From positions 1 to 8,255 of the forward strand of contig CAZHUO010000042.1 in NCBI GenBank assembly GCA_964535715.1: a stretch of DNA of 8,255 nucleotides, given 5' to 3'. The stretch comes from CAZCCC01 sp964535715. Lineage in GTDB: Bacteria > Patescibacteriota > Patescibacteriia > Buchananbacterales > UBA6539. Made by a program: the position numbers and the translations under genes. The notes under the pieces are model-generated. The model was not told where the DNA came from. It made no database searches and saw only the letters and a program-made list of their open reading frames with translations. How positions within the stretch are numbered: position 1 is the first letter of the stretch; each line of letters opens with the position of its first letter. This document shows, piece after piece, positions 1 through 6,347 of the stretch.

Positions 1-84
1 TTGACATATGCCACTAGATTAGCAGAAAGTGCAATATGTGTGTGCACATTACCCGAATATATTGACAAAATTAGCATAATATGA
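1..84 (+). CDS. Possible 3' end of an upstream gene (partial)
   Basis: One frame is open from base 1 to a TGA at 82-84 and reads as a plausible protein tail with residues such as ATRLAESAICV near its start. The other two forward frames stop early. An open stretch of 27 codons can arise by chance, so support is weak. If real, its last codons overlap the -35 and -10 elements of the next gene and its TGA lies inside the extended -10. No function can be assigned. Confidence 0.25.
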   Translation: MTYATRLAESAICVCTLPEYIDKISII

Positions 85-90
85 TATAAT
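62..90 (+). promoter_or_regulatory. Consensus sigma-70-type promoter for the 165-764 gene
   Basis: A perfect TTGACA (62-67) and a perfect TATAAT (85-90) are separated by exactly 17 nt, and the -10 is preceded by TGA (82-84), an extended -10. Transcription should start near base 97, giving a leader of about 68 nt. The 12 bases around the -35 (TATTGACAAAAT, 60-71) recur exactly at the NUDIX promoter. The 12 bases ATATGATATAAT (79-90) recur exactly at the HNH promoter. Confidence 0.85.
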
Positions 91-129
91 AACAAAATGG
101 GAAAATAGTACTTGTTCTTTCAATAAACC

Positions 130-143
130 GCCACAAAAGTGGC
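130..143 (+). promoter_or_regulatory. Leader hairpin upstream of the ribosome binding site
   Basis: GCCAC and GTGGC form a 5-bp GC-rich stem around an AAAA loop in the 5' leader, ending 8 nt before the Shine-Dalgarno sequence. It could stabilise the mRNA 5' end or keep the ribosome site open. The NUDIX gene at the other end of the window also has a 5-bp hairpin just before its Shine-Dalgarno. The role is inferred only from position. Confidence 0.4.
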
Positions 144-151
144 AAAAACAT

Positions 152-156
152 AGGAG
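152..156 (+). promoter_or_regulatory. Shine-Dalgarno AGGAG that sets the start of the 165 gene
   Basis: AGGAG lies 8 nt before the ATG at 165 and 11 nt before a second in-frame ATG at 168, so the first ATG is preferred. A clear Shine-Dalgarno is unusual in this window: the LamG, M15, TrmH, MazG-like and small lipoprotein genes have none. Confidence 0.8.
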
Positions 157-164
157 ATTTTAAG

Positions 165-764
165 ATGATGAAGTATTTGTGTATCGTTTTGTTGATGGCT
201 GGTGGATGTGTCGCGGTTGGAGAAAATAATGAGGAACAAATTTTTTGTCGCCTCATCCACGAAGGATTCCAACGCGATATGTTGGGTGATTCCAAGGCCA
301 AATGGCTGGGTTCGGGTGAACTGGAAATCACTCACATTGACGTTGTACCCAATGTCAAGTTTATCCCGGCCCCCGAGGGAAACAAGGAAATGGTCTCTAG
401 ATGTCCTTACAAGGACATCAAAAAACTTCGGGAGAGCCAGCCGATTGAATCGACCAATAAAGGCACCTGGGCAGCGTGGGTAGATAATAAGGGTCTTTTG
501 AACCTCGCCATCTCCCCCGCACTCGAAGAGAGTGAGGAACTAACTATTGAAGCACTCCAAAGAGTGTCCGACTGGAAAGCCTGGAACATAAAAACAGACT
601 GGACGGTCGACACGAAAAGCTTTATCGGTTACGGCCGCTTCGGAGACAATTGGAATGTAAATGTCTCTAAAGGTGTCTCCCACATATTTTTGGGAGAATA
701 CAAAAAAGGCTCTTTCAGCCAAGCCAAGAATATCTTGGCCGGGTTGAAGATAATCTCCTGGTAA
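165..764 (+). CDS. Predicted lipoprotein; stand-alone version of the LamG protein's C-terminal module
   Basis: This is a 199-residue exported protein of unknown function. The N-terminus has a short hydrophobic stretch (about residues 4-12) followed by AGGC with Cys15. It resembles a lipobox, though with Ala rather than Leu at -3, so lipid attachment is likely but not certain. Residues 29-177 align without gaps to residues 709-857 of the LamG protein encoded at 2015-4681, with about 71 of 149 positions identical by my hand count. Shared blocks include KAKWLGSG (44-51), EGNKEMV (71-77), WAAW (102-105), FIG..RF.DNW (153-163) and SHI.LG (172-177). I do not recognise the family; the conserved Trp, Asp and Gly residues suggest a compact globular fold. 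The gene has its own consensus promoter, a good ribosome site and a terminator 4 nt after the stop codon, so it is a single-gene unit. Its base composition is clearly richer in G+C than the LamG gene (28/60 at 301-360 against 19/60 at 3301-3360), suggesting a separate origin or transfer. Confidence 0.85.
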   Translation: MMKYLCIVLLMAGGCVAVGENNEEQIFCRLIHEGFQRDMLGDSKAKWLGSGELEITHIDVVPNVKFIPAPEGNKEMVSRCPYKDIKKLRESQPIESTNKGTWAAWVDNKGLLNLAISPALEESEELTIEALQRVSDWKAWNIKTDWTVDTKSFIGYGRFGDNWNVNVSKGVSHIFLGEYKKGSFSQAKNILAGLKIISW

Positions 765-768
765 AAAC

Positions 769-796
769 CGCCCTCGGAAAAATTTTTCCGAGGGCG
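769..796. terminator. Perfect palindromic bidirectional terminator
   Basis: A 28-nt perfect inverted repeat (14 + 14 nt) begins CGCCCTCGG and ends CCGAGGGCG, with an A5/T5 centre. Rightward it is followed by a weak TTGAATTT tract. Leftward it is followed by GTTTTTA, a better U-tract. It lies between the converging stop codons at 764 and 843 and probably ends both transcripts. Confidence 0.85.
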
Positions 797-842
797 TTGA
801 ATTTATACCAATTTATATTTTTATCTCTTAAATTCTAAAAAA

Positions 843-2006
843 TTAAAAAGACTGTGTTGCTCCCTGAATAAAAGGCTCGGTATTTACTTCCGGATCATTT
901 GAACCCTGACTACCGTTTAAGGTCTTCCTTCCATCAATATGAATTATATCGTTAATACCGCTAGTTCCAGCAGCAGTCCTTTGTGCGGCAGTACACTCAA
1001 TAATTATGTTTTCTCCTTTCCAATATTCTCTAAGTACCTCTAAAAGCATTGTTGTTTTTGGTCCGCAACCATTCGGAGTGTCAGACCATTTTTCTCCACA
1101 ACTAAAATCCAAAGCTATACCATAACAATGTTGTGATGGTTTTAGTTTATTACAATCCTTATGAGTAGCCGGCCTAAAATCTGCACCAGCAGCACCGGTA
1201 AAATTACATCCTTCTGGCCAACCTAACAACTCTTTTAAATTTGCCTCGCTGCATTTACCGGGATAACCTTTTTCCGCTATTATTTCATTATTTCTCTTCA
1301 TTAATTCGGCCGCCATTTTGCCTGAAACTTCCACATTTCCAAAAATCGGATGATTATAATTATAAATATAATAATCATGCCCTTCAAATACCGCTCTTCT
1401 TGATTCTCCGGATAGAAAAAAATTAATGCAATTAGTTCCTAAAAATCCACAGTTTTCAACACATCCGTCCATTTTAGATAATACAAAAAGTTGTGCTCCA
1501 GATTTAGATGCTCTAAAATCATCCATCCAGGTTTTTCTTGAACTAAAATAATCTCTCATACCTTGGTTAGATAAATCACTAGGCAGACTACAATTTGCTT
1601 CTGAAACTTGATTTACAAACTCATCACTCACCAGTTGATCTAGGCCGCTATAAAATTGAATCGGCAAACCGTTTTCACAATTGCAATTTGATTCATCTCT
1701 TTCTACGTCTTTAGTATTAGAACAAAAAGCTACCGATAAATTTCCGGCATCACAATCTTTTCTCTTCCTCCAGTCTCCGATATTTGGTTCGCTTAAAGCT
1801 GTATTTGGAAATGCACAGAATCCCGATTGGATACTATATAAATATTCACCAAGTTCTTCTTCTGTCCATTGACTAGGATCATAAATTGGCGGCCATGCAA
1901 TAGGAGAAGGTACATCAGTTAAAGCATAGATTTTAAAACATGGGATAGCTATAACCACCAAGACAATGGCTATTATTAAGTAATAATATTTTGTGTATTT
2001 TGCCAT
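843..2006 (-). CDS. Secreted, Cys-rich M15-type zinc peptidase (D-Ala-D-Ala peptidase-like)
   Basis: The protein has 387 residues. A hydrophobic segment at about 7-29 acts as signal anchor or signal peptide and places the rest outside the membrane. The C-terminal third carries the M15 signature SxHxxGxAxD exactly (residues 291-300), preceded by FRPATH (277-282), with a later HID (356-358). By analogy with M15 enzymes (M15_3/DUF882-like) the zinc ligands would be His293, Asp300 and His356. These enzymes cleave peptidoglycan stem peptides. The roughly 240 residues before the domain are not recognised. Sixteen cysteines lie outside the membrane segment, an even number that suggests disulfides. 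The start ATG lies 8 nt after the LamG gene's stop codon and has no Shine-Dalgarno, so translation is probably coupled within one operon. The substrate could be the cell's own wall or that of a contacted cell; the sequence does not decide. Confidence 0.75.
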   Translation of the reverse strand: MAKYTKYYYLIIAIVLVVIAIPCFKIYALTDVPSPIAWPPIYDPSQWTEEELGEYLYSIQSGFCAFPNTALSEPNIGDWRKRKDCDAGNLSVAFCSNTKDVERDESNCNCENGLPIQFYSGLDQLVSDEFVNQVSEANCSLPSDLSNQGMRDYFSSRKTWMDDFRASKSGAQLFVLSKMDGCVENCGFLGTNCINFFLSGESRRAVFEGHDYYIYNYNHPIFGNVEVSGKMAAELMKRNNEIIAEKGYPGKCSEANLKELLGWPEGCNFTGAAGADFRPATHKDCNKLKPSQHCYGIALDFSCGEKWSDTPNGCGPKTTMLLEVLREYWKGENIIIECTAAQRTAAGTSGINDIIHIDGRKTLNGSQGSNDPEVNTEPFIQGATQSF

Positions 2007-2014
2007 AAGTTTAA

Positions 2015-4681
2015 TTAATTAGTTTTTTGAATATTATCTAATATTTTAATTGATTTTAAAATTTCAAGCCTGCTACTGAAATCGTTTTGCGCGCTTACAT
2101 CGCCGACTTTGCCCAAATATATGTGAGAAATTAATTTATTGGTTTTAGTAATCCAGTTGTCGGCAAAACGATTCATGCCGATAAAATTTTTAATGTCACA
2201 TACCCAGTCAACATTGATATCCCAAACAGTCTGCTGCGGACTGTTGTCTAAAGCGTTTATTGCCTGCTTTTCACTTTCATACAAAGGCGTATTTATGACA
2301 AGATTTATCAATCCTTCACTGTCTGTCCAAGCCGCCCAAGCCGCTGCTCTTCTTTTGATAATTGGCGAAGAACTTCTTAAGCCAATAAGACTATCTAAAG
2401 AAACTTGGCCAACCATTTCTTTGTTGCCTTCCGCTCCATCGACAAAAGTCACATCAGGATATGCTTCAATATGAAGCGTTTCCAGTGTGCCTGATCCCAA
2501 CCACTTGGCTTTGGGGTAAATTGCTAAATCCCTATCAAATCCATCCTTAATTAACCTAATAAATTTTTCATATTGATACTGGCCGCTCAAAAAAGATTTA
2601 TTCCAAACTTTTAAATTCTTTATATATCCGCCATTAAAACTGTCTCTCCAGCTGCTTGCCCCTCCTATATAAGGCCTGGCTATCCTTTTTGCAACATTTT
2701 CAGTTATCTTTGGCGTATCCGTGCCATATTCAATATTGTCAATCAAAATTGACATTTCTTTTGTCTTGTCATTGAAACTGGCCACTACTTTAAACCATTT
2801 ATTCAGAGGGACTTGGCCCGGACTGATAAATTCATACTTGGTATTTCCCGTATTAGCATAAAGAGTTACCTTTCCGCCGGTTGTAATAAACAAATTATTA
2901 CCTTCACCTGTAACTGTGCTGCTGTCAGTATAAACAGTGTATTTAGGCTGAGTTGATATTGGATAATTATTCAAATAAACTTCTGCTTCTATTGTAAAAG
3001 CCTCAGTAATATTAAGCATGGGATTTAAGCTTGTCCCTACTCTTAGCCTGCCGTAATTGCTTTCATCAGTATTTTCAAAATAAAGGAATTTTTCTAAACT
3101 ATCTGAATTAAACGGTTCATAATTATATACTGAATTAACCTCGCTTGCTGAAAGGGTTCTGCTGTAAAACCTGACTTCATCTATATTGCCCGGAAAGGAA
3201 CGGTTATCTGTTGCCTTTTGAATGCCAATATAGAATCTAGCCAAGTCTCCTTTTGTTGAGGTATAGTTGATTGAACCTTTAAGCTCGCCATTTAAATAGC
3301 CGTATATTTTGCTTTCATCCCAAGAAAAGGTTAAATGATACCATTTGTTTAGCTCTACATCGGAAGCTAAAGTTATGATAGCTGCCGGGTTGCCTCTGAC
3401 TAATCTAAATTGATTATTGGCCCATTGGATATAATAACGGTCTGTATCTGAACCCATGCCTTCAATGACATAACGGTTGGTGCCTGTTTCAGTTGGATAG
3501 GCCCAAACGGAAATTGTTCCTTGGCTGGAATTGACTGACGTTTTTACTGAGCTGATATCCAAATATTTTCCAATTTCACCAAAAGTACAGCCTTGATTTA
3601 AAAAGCCTGGGTTATTGGTACAAGAAATGCCTCCTTGGGATAATGCAGTATTGTTCTGAGCTGAAGAATCAGCTAAGGAATTATCAAGCTTCCAATAGCC
3701 TACTAGGCCATTTCCTAAAGATGAGTTAATATAGCTTTTTGCATTATTATAAACATATAAAACCTCTGAATCAGTAAGCTTTCTTTCAAAGAATGCCACT
3801 TCGTCTATATTGCCCGGAAAGGAACGGTTATCTGTTGCCTTTTGGATTCCAATATAAAATCTTGACAGACTGCCCTTTGTTGAAGTGTAAGGCATTGAGC
3901 CTTTGAGCTGCCCGTTTACATAACCATATATTTTACTTTCATCCCAAGAAAGGGTTAAATGATACCATTTATTCAATTCAACATTGGTAAGTAAAGTCAA
4001 AACAGCACCAGGGTTTCCTCTAACCACCCTAAACTGACCGCCGGTCCACTGGATATAATATCTGTCCGAATCTAAGCCCGCGCCTTCAATAACATAACGG
4101 TTAGTTTCTACATCAGTTGGGTAAGCCCAAATTGAAATTGTTCCTTGGTTTGGATTGACTGAAGTTTTTACTGTGCTGATGTCTAGATATTGTCCTTGCT
4201 GGCCAAAGGTACAGCCTTGATTTAAAAAGCCCGGATTGTTGGTGCAAGAAATGCCTCCTTGGGATAATGCAGTATTGTTCTGAGCTGAAGAATCAGCTAA
4301 GGAATTATCAAGCTTCCAATAGCCAATCAGGCCATTTAAAGTTAAAGGATAATTTGGATTTTCTTCATTAAGCTTTTGCCAAAAAACCTTATTACCCTCT
4401 ATTACGGCATTTGTATTGGCAATTGAGCCAGAATTATTTAAAGATCCATTACTGAATGAATAATTAATTAAGGGGTTGTCCAAATTGATAGTTGAGGTTT
4501 TGGTCGGGCTGATGATTATTATGGAGTATAAAAAATAAATCGTCGAAAGCGAGGTTAAGACGATTACTCCTAAAAATACCGAAATAATTGCTTTTGCATT
4601 AAGCAGCGGCTTGGTGGAAATTTCTGTTATTTTTGGCATATTTTTTAAAATTTTTTTATTATTATTTTTTTTGGTAGCCAT
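2015..4681 (-). CDS. Membrane-anchored surface protein with three LamG/ConA-like domains and a novel C-terminal module
   Basis: The protein has 888 residues. A Lys/Asn-rich cytoplasmic N-terminus (1-28) is followed by one membrane segment (about 29-57), then a large external part. LamG (Laminin_G_3, concanavalin A-like) domains lie at about 117-313 and 323-520; each opens with GYWKLDNSLADSS and contains ELNKWYHLT.SWDESKIYGY and FPGNIDEV. A more divergent third domain lies at about 545-697 (PLNKWFKVVASF, YIGG, IKNLKVW). Such domains bind carbohydrate or protein and are typical of adhesins. Residues 703-882 are homologous to the lipoprotein at 165-764 (KAKWLGSG 724-731, EGNKEMV 751-757, FIGMNRFADNW 833-843). 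Domains 1 and 2 are recent tandem duplicates. The gene lies 20 nt downstream of the TrmH gene and 8 nt upstream of the M15 peptidase gene. No Shine-Dalgarno precedes the start, but a promoter is visible at 4712-4739. An adhesion or wall-attachment role is inferred. Confidence 0.85.
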   Translation of the reverse strand: MATKKNNNKKILKNMPKITEISTKPLLNAKAIISVFLGVIVLTSLSTIYFLYSIIIISPTKTSTINLDNPLINYSFSNGSLNNSGSIANTNAVIEGNKVFWQKLNEENPNYPLTLNGLIGYWKLDNSLADSSAQNNTALSQGGISCTNNPGFLNQGCTFGQQGQYLDISTVKTSVNPNQGTISIWAYPTDVETNRYVIEGAGLDSDRYYIQWTGGQFRVVRGNPGAVLTLLTNVELNKWYHLTLSWDESKIYGYVNGQLKGSMPYTSTKGSLSRFYIGIQKATDNRSFPGNIDEVAFFERKLTDSEVLYVYNNAKSYINSSLGNGLVGYWKLDNSLADSSAQNNTALSQGGISCTNNPGFLNQGCTFGEIGKYLDISSVKTSVNSSQGTISVWAYPTETGTNRYVIEGMGSDTDRYYIQWANNQFRLVRGNPAAIITLASDVELNKWYHLTFSWDESKIYGYLNGELKGSINYTSTKGDLARFYIGIQKATDNRSFPGNIDEVRFYSRTLSASEVNSVYNYEPFNSDSLEKFLYFENTDESNYGRLRVGTSLNPMLNITEAFTIEAEVYLNNYPISTQPKYTVYTDSSTVTGEGNNLFITTGGKVTLYANTGNTKYEFISPGQVPLNKWFKVVASFNDKTKEMSILIDNIEYGTDTPKITENVAKRIARPYIGGASSWRDSFNGGYIKNLKVWNKSFLSGQYQYEKFIRLIKDGFDRDLAIYPKAKWLGSGTLETLHIEAYPDVTFVDGAEGNKEMVGQVSLDSLIGLRSSSPIIKRRAAAWAAWTDSEGLINLVINTPLYESEKQAINALDNSPQQTVWDINVDWVCDIKNFIGMNRFADNWITKTNKLISHIYLGKVGDVSAQNDFSSRLEILKSIKILDNIQKTN
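2036..2575 (-). other. C-terminal module shared with the lipoprotein at 165-764
   Basis: This interval encodes residues 703-882 of the LamG protein. Over 149 residues it aligns without a gap to the lipoprotein, close to half the positions being identical. The module is unrelated in sequence to the LamG domains before it and starts right after the third one, so it behaves as an independent domain that exists both alone and as a fusion. Confidence 0.8.
3122..3709 (-). repeat. LamG tandem repeat, copy 2
   Basis: This encodes residues 325-520 of the LamG protein and is offset by exactly 624 nt (208 codons) from copy 1. Bases 3621-3700 match 4245-4324 without a single difference, including synonymous positions. 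The rest has scattered substitutions. Confidence 0.85.
3743..4333 (-). repeat. LamG tandem repeat, copy 1
   Basis: This encodes residues 117-313 and is the partner of the repeat at 3122-3709. The 80-nt identical block (4245-4324) encodes the domain start, around YWKLDNSLADSS to GGISC. Such identity points to recent duplication or ongoing gene conversion within the gene. Confidence 0.85.
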
Positions 4682-4701
4682 ATTTGCATGTTAATAATGA
4701 A

Positions 4702-5238
4702 CTATAAATTAATTATACCATTATTAATATTTTTTTCAATATTCTGGTTCCTTAGCTGGTACAAGGCAACCGCCGCCGCAACCGCAACATTTAATGATGC
4801 TTTTCTGCCATGCATCGGAATTTCTAAAACTTCATCAGCCAAAGCCACTACTCCCCTGCTTACCCCTTTTATTTCATTGCCCAAAACCAAAGCAATCGGA
4901 AACTTCGGCTTAAAATTCGGCAAGGGTTTTGATTTTTTTCCCGTTTCCAAAGCGATAATCTTTATTCCCTGATTTTTCAATTTTCTTAGCAATGGTAATA
5001 TCTGTTTTTTTCTTTCCCATAAAATCCATTCTTCCGCTCCCAAAGCGGTTTTGGAAATTTGATTTCTTGGCGGAAAACCGGTATAGCCGCAAAGGTAAAT
5101 TTTAGAAACGCCGAACACATCAGCACAGCGGAAAATCGCCCCGACGTTATATAAACTTCTGACATTTTGAACAACTAAATAGACCCTGTCACTTTTTTGG
5201 GATAAATTTTTTTTTATTCTTTTAACTTCTTTTATCAT
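4702..5238 (-). CDS. TrmH/SpoU-family RNA 2'-O-methyltransferase
   Basis: This 178-residue enzyme transfers a methyl group from S-adenosylmethionine to a ribose 2'-OH of tRNA or rRNA. All three SPOUT (SpoU) motifs are visible: motif 1 NVRSLYNVGAIFRCAD (about 25-40) with the conserved Asn and Arg, motif 2 LVLGNEIKGVS (about 117-127), and motif 3 IPMHGRKASLNVAVA (about 139-153), which builds the cofactor-binding trefoil knot. It lacks the N-terminal L30e-like substrate domain of larger relatives, so it is a minimal form near TrmL in size. The exact target nucleotide cannot be read from the sequence, and no gene symbol is given for that reason. The ATG has no Shine-Dalgarno. The gene is divergent from the HNH gene and lies 20 nt upstream of the LamG gene, with a promoter for the latter embedded in its 3' end. 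Confidence 0.9.
   Translation of the reverse strand: MIKEVKRIKKNLSQKSDRVYLVVQNVRSLYNVGAIFRCADVFGVSKIYLCGYTGFPPRNQISKTALGAEEWILWERKKQILPLLRKLKNQGIKIIALETGKKSKPLPNFKPKFPIALVLGNEIKGVSRGVVALADEVLEIPMHGRKASLNVAVAAAVALYQLRNQNIEKNINNGIINL
4712..4739 (-). promoter_or_regulatory. Promoter of the LamG-M15 pair, inside the TrmH gene
   Basis: On the minus strand TTGAAA (4739-4734) and a perfect TATAAT (4717-4712) are 16 nt apart. Transcription would start near 4705, leaving a leader of about 24 nt without a Shine-Dalgarno before the ATG at 4681. This would let the surface-protein genes be expressed apart from the methyltransferase gene. AT-rich sequence makes chance matches possible. Confidence 0.55.
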
Positions 5239-5298
5239 TTGTTATTTAAATATTATTATCAAATAATTAAGTGACGGGGTAAATTTCTTTTTCTGGCG

Positions 5299-5327
5299 TT
5301 GACATAACACTATTTTTAGCATATTAT
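5299..5327 (+). promoter_or_regulatory. Distal promoter candidate upstream of the HNH gene
   Basis: A perfect TTGACA (5299-5304) is followed after 17 nt by TATTAT (5322-5327), one mismatch from consensus. It lies in the divergent spacer between the TrmH and HNH genes. It would give a leader of about 90 nt, in addition to the stronger promoter that sits directly at the HNH start codon. Confidence 0.45.
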
Positions 5328-5387
5328 AATTAAAGTTTTTAAGCAAAACATAACGTCCTTTTAAAGGTAGACGCATATTTATATATA

Positions 5388-5416
5388 TTGATAATACGTT
5401 TACCATATGATATAAT
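5388..5416 (+). promoter_or_regulatory. Extended -10 promoter giving a leaderless HNH mRNA
   Basis: TTGATA (5388-5393), a 17-nt spacer and TATAAT (5411-5416) preceded by TGA form a near-consensus extended -10 promoter. The -10 ends 7 nt before the ATG at 5424, so transcription should begin at or within a base or two of that ATG. ATATGATATAAT (5405-5416) is identical to the promoter at 79-90. Confidence 0.7.
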
Positions 5417-5423
5417 CAAATTG

Positions 5424-5894
5424 ATGAGAAAAAGGAAATGGACAGAAAAAGAACTTCAATATGCGGTTAAAAACTCATTGAGTTTGAGGCAGGTTTTGAA
5501 TAAAATTGGTTTGCAAGAAGCCGGTGGCAATTATGAGCAGATTAAAAAGTATATTAAAGAATTAAAACTTGACACAAGCCATTTAAAAGGAAGGGGCTGG
5601 AATAAAGGACTTAGGGGAATAGGCAAGCCTCTTATACCCTTGGAAAAAATCCTAGTTAACGGCAGTACATTCCAAAGTTTTAAATTAAAAAAACGATTAT
5701 TTGCCGCCCGATTGAAGCCGCAATTTTGTGAGATCTGCGGCTGGGCAAAAAAAACTGCTGATGGCTACTTGCCTTTGGAGCTTGACCATATAAATGGCAA
5801 TCATCGTGATAATCGCTTGGAAAATTTAAGAATCCTTTGCCCTAACTGCCATAGTTTACAGCCAACTCATCGCGGACGCAAGCAAAAAAAATAA
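5424..5894 (+). CDS. HNH endonuclease with N-terminal helix-turn-helix-like region
   Basis: This is a 156-residue predicted DNA nuclease. The N-terminal 50 residues (WTEKELQYAV, SLRQVLNKIGL, YEQIKKYIKEL) look like a helical DNA-binding region of the type found in phage-like HNH proteins. The C-terminal half is an HNH fold with a zinc ribbon: Cys102-x2-Cys105 (CEIC) and Cys139-x2-Cys142 (CPNC) hold zinc. Asp121-His122, Asn134 and His143 match the catalytic D-H...N...H pattern (LELDHINGNHRDNRLENL). The start is ATG 5424, not the in-frame TTG at 5388, because that TTG is the -35 of a strong promoter whose start point falls on this ATG; there is no Shine-Dalgarno. The stop codon directly abuts the tRNA-Leu gene. 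It could be a freestanding homing-type or phage-derived nuclease; no methyltransferase or partner gene is nearby. Confidence 0.85.
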   Translation: MRKRKWTEKELQYAVKNSLSLRQVLNKIGLQEAGGNYEQIKKYIKELKLDTSHLKGRGWNKGLRGIGKPLIPLEKILVNGSTFQSFKLKKRLFAARLKPQFCEICGWAKKTADGYLPLELDHINGNHRDNRLENLRILCPNCHSLQPTHRGRKQKK

Positions 5895-5982
5895 GCTCGG
5901 GTGGTGAAATCGGTATACACGCAACACTTAAAATGTTGTGGGATAACCTCCCGTGCGGGTTCGAGTCCCGCCCCGAGCACCA
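5895..5982 (+). tRNA. tRNA-Leu (anticodon UAA)
   Basis: The acceptor arm GCTCGGG (5895-5901) pairs with CCCGAGC (5972-5978), followed by discriminator A and an encoded CCA (5980-5982). The anticodon stem CAACA/TGTTG encloses the loop CTTAAAA, giving anticodon TAA, which reads UUA. A long class II variable arm (GGGATAACCTCCC) and the T arm GCGGG-TTCGAGT-CCCGC confirm leucine. There is no intron. It begins at the base right after the HNH stop codon. Confidence 0.97.
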
Positions 5983-6015
5983 ATCTACAATAGCAACTTT
6001 AATCTGAACATTTAT

Positions 6016-6324
6016 ATGTCAAAAACAATCAAAGAACTGCAAGCATTAATGGTTAAACAGCTTAAACGAAGGGGATTTTATCCAAAAGATGATAAGGAAG
6101 TATTGCTTCGTTTAGGTGAAGAAGTCGGGGAAGTTATGGAGGCGGTCAGAGAAAACCATAGCAAAACTGATTTAAGCCACGAGATTGTTGATGTTTTTTG
6201 GAACCTCCTAAGATTAACCGAATTAAAAAATATTGATTTAGAAAAAGCTTTTATAGAAAAATTGGAAAAAAATGAAAAACGTCCCCTAGCTAAAAAGGTC
6301 AAAGACATATCAGAAAACAGCTAG
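6016..6324 (+). CDS. MazG-like nucleotide pyrophosphohydrolase
   Basis: This 102-residue all-alpha protein belongs to the MazG/NTP-PPase-like superfamily, which hydrolyses (d)NTPs or related nucleotides to the monophosphate and pyrophosphate, often as house-cleaning. The metal-binding pattern is clear: EExxE at Glu35, Glu36 and Glu39 (GEEVGEV), then ExxD at Glu56 and Asp59 (HEIVDVFW). The length matches single-domain members rather than the duplicated E. coli MazG. The frame is open further upstream, but that extension would be translated from the tRNA 3' end, so the ATG at 6016 is chosen. No Shine-Dalgarno is seen. It starts 33 nt after the tRNA and could be cotranscribed with it. The true substrate cannot be told from sequence. 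Confidence 0.82.
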   Translation: MSKTIKELQALMVKQLKRRGFYPKDDKEVLLRLGEEVGEVMEAVRENHSKTDLSHEIVDVFWNLLRLTELKNIDLEKAFIEKLEKNEKRPLAKKVKDISENS

Positions 6325-6347
6325 TTAAAAAAAATAAATAAAAAAAT

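Noticed and set aside
3122..4333. CRISPR-like or mobile repeat
   Set aside because: The repeats are about 600 nt, in frame, and encode LamG domains; there are no spacers, terminal inverted repeats or transposase.
4688..4972. Plus-strand frame starting with a hydrophobic stretch, opposite TrmH
   Set aside because: The minus strand carries all three SpoU motifs. The apparent signal peptide is a by-product of the AT-rich antisense sequence.
5895..5982. Group I intron in tRNA-Leu(UAA), a classic intron site
   Set aside because: The anticodon arm is continuous (CAACA-CTTAAAA-TGTTG) and the gene is 88 nt long with no insertion.
5953..6015. N-terminal extension MRVRVPPRAP of the MazG-like gene
   Set aside because: It is a translation of the 3' half of tRNA-Leu, a common annotation error. 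The conserved protein starts at ATG 6016.
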